From Streptomyces musisoli (GTDB taxonomy: Bacteria; Actinomycetota; Actinomycetes; Streptomycetales; Streptomycetaceae): DNA of 64,000 nucleotides. The position numbers and the translations under genes are program-made. Shown piece after piece: positions 59,498 through 64,000 of this stretch (position 1 is the stretch's first letter; every line of letters begins with the position of its first letter). Location: positions 1 to 64,000 of the forward strand of contig NZ_JAERRH010000012.1 in assembly GCF_016741855.1 (NCBI RefSeq). Direction: 5' to 3'. A model generated the notes under the pieces. It worked only from the letters and a program-made list of their open reading frames with translations, did no database searches and had not been told where the DNA came from.

Positions 59498-59830
59498 CTA
59501 GAACCTGGGCGCGTTACGGGACCGCTGCACCCGCGTGGTGCGGCGGTCCTTCGCGTTCCAGCACGCCTTGTGCCAGTGCCGGCGGTCGTCGACACCCGCG
59601 TGCTCCGGCCAGGCCACCACGTGCGGCACACCGGAGGGGATCAGCTGGTCGCAGCCCGGGCAGCGGTAGGTCTTGCCCTGCGCGCCGGCCCCGGCGACAT
59701 GCCGTACGCTCCAGTCCTCGCCCTGCCAGCTCTCCGTGGACTGCCAGCCGCCGTACCGGCCGGCGTGGTCGTCCTCGGCGCTCCGGCCCGACGATCCGGC
59801 TGCCTTCGGTCGGTTGCGACGCGGGGACAC
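59498..59830 (-). CDS. Small zinc-ribbon-like protein
   Basis: This 110-residue basic protein has CPGCDQLIPSGVPHVVAW and HWHKACW, which could hold one zinc through Cys and His. Homologues are often labelled ATP/GTP-binding, but no P-loop is visible. The N- and C-terminal tails are Arg-rich, consistent with nucleic-acid binding. GTG has GAGAGG 6 nt upstream. It is convergent with the exporter operon. Confidence 0.8.
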   Translation of the reverse strand: MSPRRNRPKAAGSSGRSAEDDHAGRYGGWQSTESWQGEDWSVRHVAGAGAQGKTYRCPGCDQLIPSGVPHVVAWPEHAGVDDRRHWHKACWNAKDRRTTRVQRSRNAPRF

Positions 59831-60052
59831 GGGACACCTCTCGGGGCTATACAGGGAGCACGGGCTGCATCCAGCCTACGCGCCGCCGAGCGGGGTACGC
59901 GTACGGAACCAACCGGTACAAGTGCCCCTCAGGGGCGACCCATTCTGCAGACAATCCGCAAATCTCTCCGCCAGGCCGTGTCCTGGGCACGTGTCAGACG
60001 GTTATGCCGGGTGGGGGAGCTCCGGGTCGGAGCCAAGGAAGCAGGAAAAGCG

Positions 60053-61081
60053 ATGCGCGTAGGAAGTTTTGTGCTGGCCGCCCAGTTCCCGGGCCAGGGA
60101 CCGGGAGAGGCGCTGCACCGGGCGGTCCGCTCGGCGGAGGTCTCCGAGCAGGCCGGACTGGATGCAGTATGGCTGGCCGAACACCACTTCGTGCCCTACG
60201 GCACGTGCCCGTCCGCGGTCACCCTGGCCGCGCTGCTGCTCGGCCGCACCCGCCGCATCCGGGTCGGCACGGCGGTGAGCGTCCTGCCCACCGTCCACCC
60301 CGTGGCCCTCGGCGAGCAGGCCGCGCTGCTGCACGTGACCAGCGGCGGACGGTTCACGCTGGGCATCGGGCGCGGCGGCCCCTGGGTGGACCTGGAGGTG
60401 TTCGGCACAGGCCTGGAGGCGTACGAACACGGGTTCCCGGAGTCGCTCGATCTGCTGCTGCGCTGGCTGAGCGAGCCGGCCGTGGCGGCCTCCGGCGAGC
60501 GGTTCTCCTTCCGCGAGGTGCCGGTCGTACCCCGCCCCTCGGAGGCTCTGACGGACGCCCCCGGCCCGGAGGTGGTCGTCGCCTGCACCTCGCCGGCGAG
60601 CGTCCGGCTGGCCGCCGAGCGCGGGCTGCCGATGCTGCTCGGCATGCACGTCGGGGACGAGGAGAAGGCCGAGATGATCGCCCTGTGGCGGCGCTGCGCC
60701 CGAGCGGCGGGCCGGCCGGCCGAGGAGATCACGGGCGCCGCCCATGTCTCGGCCGGCGTCTGCCAGCTCGCCGACCGCCGCACGGACGCGACGGAGACGT
60801 TGCTGAAGGCGATGCCGGGCTGGCTGCGGCAGGGACTCGCGGCCCATGTGACGGTGGACGGACGGGCGCGCGCGATGCGCGACCCGCACGCCTACACCGA
60901 ACTGCTCTGCGGCCTGCATCCGGTGGGCACGCCGCGGCTCGCCGCCGACCGGCTCGCGGCCACCTCGGAGCGCACCGGCATCTCCCGCTTCGCTCTCCTG
61001 GCGGAGGGCTCGGGCGATCTCGCGGCCACCGAGGAGAACCTACGGCGGCTCGGCGCCGAGGTGCTGCCCCAGTTGCGCTGA
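60053..61081 (+). CDS. LLM-class flavin-dependent oxidoreductase
   Basis: This 342-residue luciferase-like (beta/alpha)8 protein has QAGLDAVWLAEHHFVPYGTCPS, IRVGTAVSVLPTVHPVALGEQAALL, SGGRFTLGIGRGGPWVDLEVFG and FSFREVPVVPRP. It would use FMN or F420. The substrate is unknown. ATG 60053 has AGGA 6 nt upstream. The leader 59831-60052 contains small stems (GCCCCTCAGGGGC, GCTCCGGGTCGGAGC) but no recognisable riboswitch. Confidence 0.86.
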   Translation: MRVGSFVLAAQFPGQGPGEALHRAVRSAEVSEQAGLDAVWLAEHHFVPYGTCPSAVTLAALLLGRTRRIRVGTAVSVLPTVHPVALGEQAALLHVTSGGRFTLGIGRGGPWVDLEVFGTGLEAYEHGFPESLDLLLRWLSEPAVAASGERFSFREVPVVPRPSEALTDAPGPEVVVACTSPASVRLAAERGLPMLLGMHVGDEEKAEMIALWRRCARAAGRPAEEITGAAHVSAGVCQLADRRTDATETLLKAMPGWLRQGLAAHVTVDGRARAMRDPHAYTELLCGLHPVGTPRLAADRLAATSERTGISRFALLAEGSGDLAATEENLRRLGAEVLPQLR

Positions 61082-61109
61082 CCGCCCTCGACGCGCGAGC
61101 CACCTGGGG

Positions 61110-61160
61110 GGCTTGCCGCCCCGGTGACGCATGCACCTCCCCCGGGCGGAGCGGCAAGCC
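61110..61160. terminator. Bidirectional hairpin between convergent genes
   Basis: GGCTTGCCGC (61110-61119) pairs perfectly with GCGGCAAGCC (61151-61160). The 31-nt loop contains further GC pairs. It is flanked by the LLM and SCO5389-like gene ends. Confidence 0.7.
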
Positions 61161-61202
61161 GACGGCTCTCGTCTCGGTCCCGGCCCGTACCGCGGCCGAG
61201 CG

Positions 61203-61595
61203 TCAGCAGTCCCGAAGCTCCGGCGACTGGTTCAGCAACTGGTTGCGCACCGACGTGAAGCGGGCCAACGTCTCGTCCACCGAGGCGTCCAGCGGGAACA
61301 CCGCCACTCGGTGGCAGTTCTGGAAGGCCAGCCGCACACCGAAGTGCCGCTGCAGTGCCCCGCGGATGGCGTCACTCGCGAGCGCACGCAGCAGCTGACC
61401 GCGGGCCTGCTCGTCCGGCGGGGGCGTCTGGTTGTCGGCGAAGGGACCGCCGTCCACCTTCAGCTGGGCCACCAGGGAGCTGATCATCTCCCATGCGTAG
61501 GGCAGGGAGGTCCGGACGCAGTCGACGAATGCTGCTTCGTCGACCTCGCCTCGCTCGGCCTGTTCGAGTAGGGCCGGTGAGACGTCGAGCGACAT
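61203..61595 (-). CDS. SCO5389-family hypothetical protein
   Basis: This 130-residue, mostly helical protein has SPALLEQAERGEVDEAAFVDCVRTSLPYAWEMISSLVAQL at its N-terminus and LASDAIRGALQRHFGVRLAFQNCHRVAVF in the middle. It looks like the conserved Streptomyces SCO5389 protein, which also neighbours nucS. No catalytic motif is evident. ATG 61595 has GAGAGGAG 5 nt upstream. The 276-bp gap to nucS holds both promoters. Confidence 0.78.
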   Translation of the reverse strand: MSLDVSPALLEQAERGEVDEAAFVDCVRTSLPYAWEMISSLVAQLKVDGGPFADNQTPPPDEQARGQLLRALASDAIRGALQRHFGVRLAFQNCHRVAVFPLDASVDETLARFTSVRNQLLNQSPELRDC

Positions 61596-61857
61596 GGGTT
61601 CTCCTCTCGCACCCCCGAGGCACAGGGGTTGCCGGACAGGTAAGGGAGTTCGCGATTTCGAACACGCTCGGTACATGGGCCGCAACCTCCCGTTCTCTAC
61701 GGTAGGCAACGGTCGGTGACCACACCAGCAGATTGCGTATATGGAACGGTCCCGTTACGCCCACAATCGGCCAGGGATGAACAAGAGTTTCAAGGGACAA
61801 TTGGGGCGATCCACAGGGAGCGGGACGGGCGGATCGCGAGCACCGGCGGGCGTCGAG

Positions 61858-61863
61858 TAGCGT
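61858..61863 (+). promoter_or_regulatory. Leaderless -10 box of nucS
   Basis: TAGCGT ends 8 nt before ATG 61872; no ribosome-binding site is present. Confidence 0.5.
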
Positions 61864-61871
61864 TGCCGACC

Positions 61872-62543
61872 ATGCGTCTCGTCATTGCCCGGTGCTCGGT
61901 CGACTACGCCGGCCGGCTCACCGCCCACCTGCCCTCGGCGCCCCGCCTGATCCTGGTCAAGGCGGACGGCAGCGTCTCCATCCACGCCGACGACCGGGCG
62001 TACAAGCCGCTCAACTGGATGTCGCCGCCCTGCACGCTGAAGGAGGGCACGGGCGAGGACGAGGGCGTGTGGACCGTCGTCAACAAGGCGGGCGAGAAAC
62101 TGATCATCACGATGGAGGAGATCCTCCACGATTCCTCGCACGAACTGGGTGTGGACCCCGGCCTGATCAAGGACGGCGTGGAAGCGCACCTCCAGGAACT
62201 GCTCGCGGACCGCATCGAGACGCTGGGCGACGGCTACACCCTCATCCGGCGCGAGTACATGACCGCGATCGGCCCGGTGGACATCCTGTGCCGGGACGCC
62301 GACGGCGGGACCGTCGCGGTCGAGATCAAGCGCCGGGGCGAGATCGACGGGGTGGAGCAACTCACCCGCTACCTGGAGCTGTTGAACCGCGACCCGCACC
62401 TGGCTCCGGTCCGCGGCGTCTTCGCCGCGCAGGAGATCAAGCCCCAGGCCCGCGTCCTCGCCACCGACCGCGGCATCAACTGCCAGATCCTGGACTACGA
62501 CGCCCTGCGCGGCATCGAGGACGACAAGCTCCGCCTGTTCTGA
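61872..62543 (+). CDS. nucS: Mismatch-specific endonuclease NucS/EndoMS
   Basis: This 223-residue protein has an N-terminal dimerisation/DNA-binding domain (RLVIARCSVDYAGRLTAHLP, LKADG-like LVKADGSVSIHADD) and a C-terminal RecB-like nuclease domain. The latter contains GPVDILCRD, VAVEIKRRGEIDGVEQLTRYLELLNRD and the DEK-type active site (Asp in VDIL, Glu and Lys in VEIKR). NucS cuts both strands at G-T, G-G and T-T mismatches and provides mismatch repair in Actinobacteria lacking MutS/MutL. ATG 61872 fits a leaderless transcript and the known length. Confidence 0.96.
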   Translation: MRLVIARCSVDYAGRLTAHLPSAPRLILVKADGSVSIHADDRAYKPLNWMSPPCTLKEGTGEDEGVWTVVNKAGEKLIITMEEILHDSSHELGVDPGLIKDGVEAHLQELLADRIETLGDGYTLIRREYMTAIGPVDILCRDADGGTVAVEIKRRGEIDGVEQLTRYLELLNRDPHLAPVRGVFAAQEIKPQARVLATDRGINCQILDYDALRGIEDDKLRLF

Positions 62544-62571
62544 CCTCGGCCGCGCCGGGAAACGCCCGCGG

Positions 62572-63999
62572 TCAGATCAAGCCGTCCGCCGTCCCCGGTG
62601 TGTGCTCCGGGGCCGACGCGCTGCTCGAGGTGCCCCCGGCGGCGCCCTCCGTGCCGCCCGACGCCGCTCCGCCGGTGGCGCCGCCCGTCGTGCCGTTCGT
62701 GGACCCGCCGTCGGTCGTGCCGCCGGTCGTGCCGCCCGTCGTCGTTCCGCCGGCGTCACCGCCCGTGGTGCCGCCCGTCGTGCCACCGGTGCCGGTGCCG
62801 CCGGTGGTCCCACCCGTCGTCGTACCGTCCGTGCCCCCGGTCGTGGTGCCCCCGCCGGACGTGCCGCCCGTGGTGCCGCCACCGGACGTGCCGCCGCTCG
62901 TGCCGCCCGTGGTGCCGCCGGTCGAGCCGCCCGTCGTACCGCCGCTCGACGAGCCGCTCGGCCCCGACGGATCGGGCGACCTGGAGGGCGTGCCGGAGGG
63001 CGAGCCGGAGCCGGACGGGTCGGCGTTCTCCGACGGACGGGCCGTGTCCGCCGGCGGCGCCGGGTCACCGGCCGCGCCGTGGTCGCCGGCCGGCCGGGGC
63101 GGGCCGGACCGGCCCGCGGCCGCGCCGGTGCCGCCGTCCCCGCCGGTGTCGGCCGGGTCCACGTCCAGGCCTCCGTCGCCCAGGTCCTGGCTCACCGACG
63201 GGTTGTCCTCCACCTTGCCCGCCGGGTTCCGGTCGCCGTCCGGGTCGGACGTCATGCCGAGCGTGACGACGGTGCCGAGCACGGCCGCGAGCAGCGCGCC
63301 GGAGCCGACCGCCACCAGGTTGCGCCGGACCATGCTCCGGATGCCGCCGCCCTGCGCCCCGGCCCGCGGGAGCCGCTGGGTGGCCAGGGCGTCGCCCACG
63401 GGGACGTACGCCGCCGGCTCCCCCTGCCGTGCCTCCGCCGGTTCCGCGGCCGGCGCGGGCGGCGCGGGCACCTGGCCGGCGCGGTCGGCGAGCAGGGCCA
63501 GGGCGCGCCGGCCGGCGACCGTGCCCCGCTTGTCGGCGAGGGCGCCGCGCAGACCGCTCGACGCCTCCAGTTCGGCACGGGCCCGGTCCAGCTGTCCGGA
63601 GCAGAGCGCGTGGATGCCCAACTCGTGGTGGAAATAGGCTTGTTCAGGCACCTCGCCGGCCAGCCGGGAGGCTTCCGCGCCGGATCGCAGGGCTCGTTCC
63701 CAGGCGCTCCAGTGAAGTCCGGCGGCGAAGGCGGGCGCTGCCGTGCGGGCCAGCCGTACGGCGCCGTCCTCCTCGCCCTCGGCGGCCGGGGAGGTCTGCG
63801 GTACGGCGGCCGCCAGTGCGGCCAGGACCGCGTCGGCCTCGACGCACACCCGTTCCGGGGTGACCGAGGGATGCCCGGCCCACCAGGCGTAGTGCCGGGC
63901 GGCGGTGAGGGCGCGCTCGGCGGCGCCGTCGGCGTATCCCGCGGCCTCCAACTGCGCCTGCACGCCGGCCGCGAGGCGGTAGCGGGAGCCGGCCGGGGA
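62572..63999 (-). CDS. Membrane protein with helical N-part and Thr/Gly-rich tail (5' end outside window)
   Basis: About 476 residues are visible. A helical region with TPR-like ARHYAWWAGHPSVTPERVC and AYFHHELGIHALCSGQLDRARAELEASSGLRGALADKRGTV comes first. A Pro/Ala linker, one membrane helix (NLVAVGSGALLAAVLGTVVTLG) and an extracellular tail of Asp/Pro/Ser follow, then about 130 residues of TTGG-type repeats. The frame stays open to the window edge, so the start and any ATPase domain lie outside. It may be the end of a larger NB-ARC/TPR protein. The function is unknown. Confidence 0.7.
   Translation of the reverse strand, partial: SPAGSRYRLAAGVQAQLEAAGYADGAAERALTAARHYAWWAGHPSVTPERVCVEADAVLAALAAAVPQTSPAAEGEEDGAVRLARTAAPAFAAGLHWSAWERALRSGAEASRLAGEVPEQAYFHHELGIHALCSGQLDRARAELEASSGLRGALADKRGTVAGRRALALLADRAGQVPAPPAPAAEPAEARQGEPAAYVPVGDALATQRLPRAGAQGGGIRSMVRRNLVAVGSGALLAAVLGTVVTLGMTSDPDGDRNPAGKVEDNPSVSQDLGDGGLDVDPADTGGDGGTGAAAGRSGPPRPAGDHGAAGDPAPPADTARPSENADPSGSGSPSGTPSRSPDPSGPSGSSSGGTTGGSTGGTTGGTSGGTSGGGTTGGTSGGGTTTGGTDGTTTGGTTGGTGTGGTTGGTTGGDAGGTTTGGTTGGTTDGGSTNGTTGGATGGAASGGTEGAAGGTSSSASAPEHTPGTADGLI
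62640..62990. repeat. GGT/ACC-type low-complexity array encoding the Thr/Gly tail
   Basis: Short units of the kind CCGCCCGTGGTGCCGCC recur irregularly with 3- to 12-bp changes, always in frame, encoding TTGG-like repeats of the membrane protein. Confidence 0.8.
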
Positions 64000-64000
64000 G

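Noticed and set aside
59831..60052. Riboswitch in the leader of the LLM oxidoreductase
   Set aside because: Only short stems are visible. I could not match a cobalamin, ydaO or flavin riboswitch core. A covariance-model scan would decide.
62640..62990. Possible repeat array or CRISPR
   Set aside because: Units are irregular, in frame and encode a Thr/Gly tail of a membrane protein.

Overview
The window is about 72% G+C by eye, with strong GC3 codon bias, many GTG starts, stop/start (GTGA, ATGA, TGATG) gene overlaps and long shadow ORFs on the opposite strand. Together with scy, filP, icmA, nucS and the GlgE-pathway genes this points firmly to a Streptomyces chromosome core region. From memory the gene order resembles the Streptomyces coelicolor stretch running from treS/pep2/glgB (about SCO5442) down to nucS (SCO5388). 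That synteny is recalled, not computed. No tRNA, rRNA, insertion sequence, prophage or CRISPR array was seen.

Layout. 1-4464: end of the trehalose/alpha-glucan (GlgE) operon (treS end, maltokinase, branching enzyme). 4662-10328: HelD-like helicase, Lrp regulator, epimerase/aldo-keto reductase pair, DUF2127 membrane protein. 10435-12859: MFS exporter divergent from its TetR regulator across three 18-bp operators. 13273-17123: DctA-type transporter divergent from a CitA/CitB-type two-component system. 17005-20606: a compact three-gene module (NLR-like STAND ATPase with TPRs, a four-helix membrane protein, and a divergent PNP/MTAN-family nucleosidase) in which the NLR N-terminus and the nucleosidase C-terminus carry the same roughly 18-residue motif. 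20766-24661: sugar ABC importer and a DNA-binding protein. 24705-30744: pfkA, pta-ackA and pyk. 30842-33698: three-gene DUF6230/DUF6114/Ser-rich secretion cluster. 34320-44543: thioredoxin-TPR protein, TetR, isobutyryl-CoA mutase IcmA, DUF3817 proteins, MarR, MFS with its regulator, thiamine-binding protein, and three tandem AIM24 genes. 44636-49476: MarR, MFS, MeaB, thiolase, methylmalonyl-CoA epimerase. 49683-54747: the polar-growth coiled-coil proteins Scy and FilP. 54925-63999: DUF3253, two ABC-2 exporter pairs, a small Zn-ribbon protein, a flavin-dependent oxidoreductase, an SCO5389-like protein, NucS, and the C-terminal part of a Thr/Gly-rich membrane protein.

How the genes work together. 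treS-mak-glgB make maltose-1-phosphate and branch the resulting glucan. pfkA, pyk and pta-ackA form a lower-glycolysis/overflow-acetate group. icmA, meaB, the thiolase and mce serve branched-chain and odd-chain acyl-CoA metabolism feeding methylmalonyl-CoA, a polyketide precursor. scy and filP organise the hyphal tip. nucS replaces MutS/MutL mismatch repair in Actinobacteria.

The best candidate for an undescribed system is 17005-20606: an NLR that would pass its signal to a nucleosidase through a shared, possibly amyloid-forming peptide, with a translationally coupled membrane protein. Other notable signals are three TTGCAC-N6-GTGCAA operators (12143-12205), a perfect 24-bp palindrome over the icmA promoter (38045-38068), a cluster of TTAC/GTAA palindromes (34074-34246), four 32-bp tandem repeats (40366-40493), and a recurring leaderless-promoter layout at about a dozen genes.
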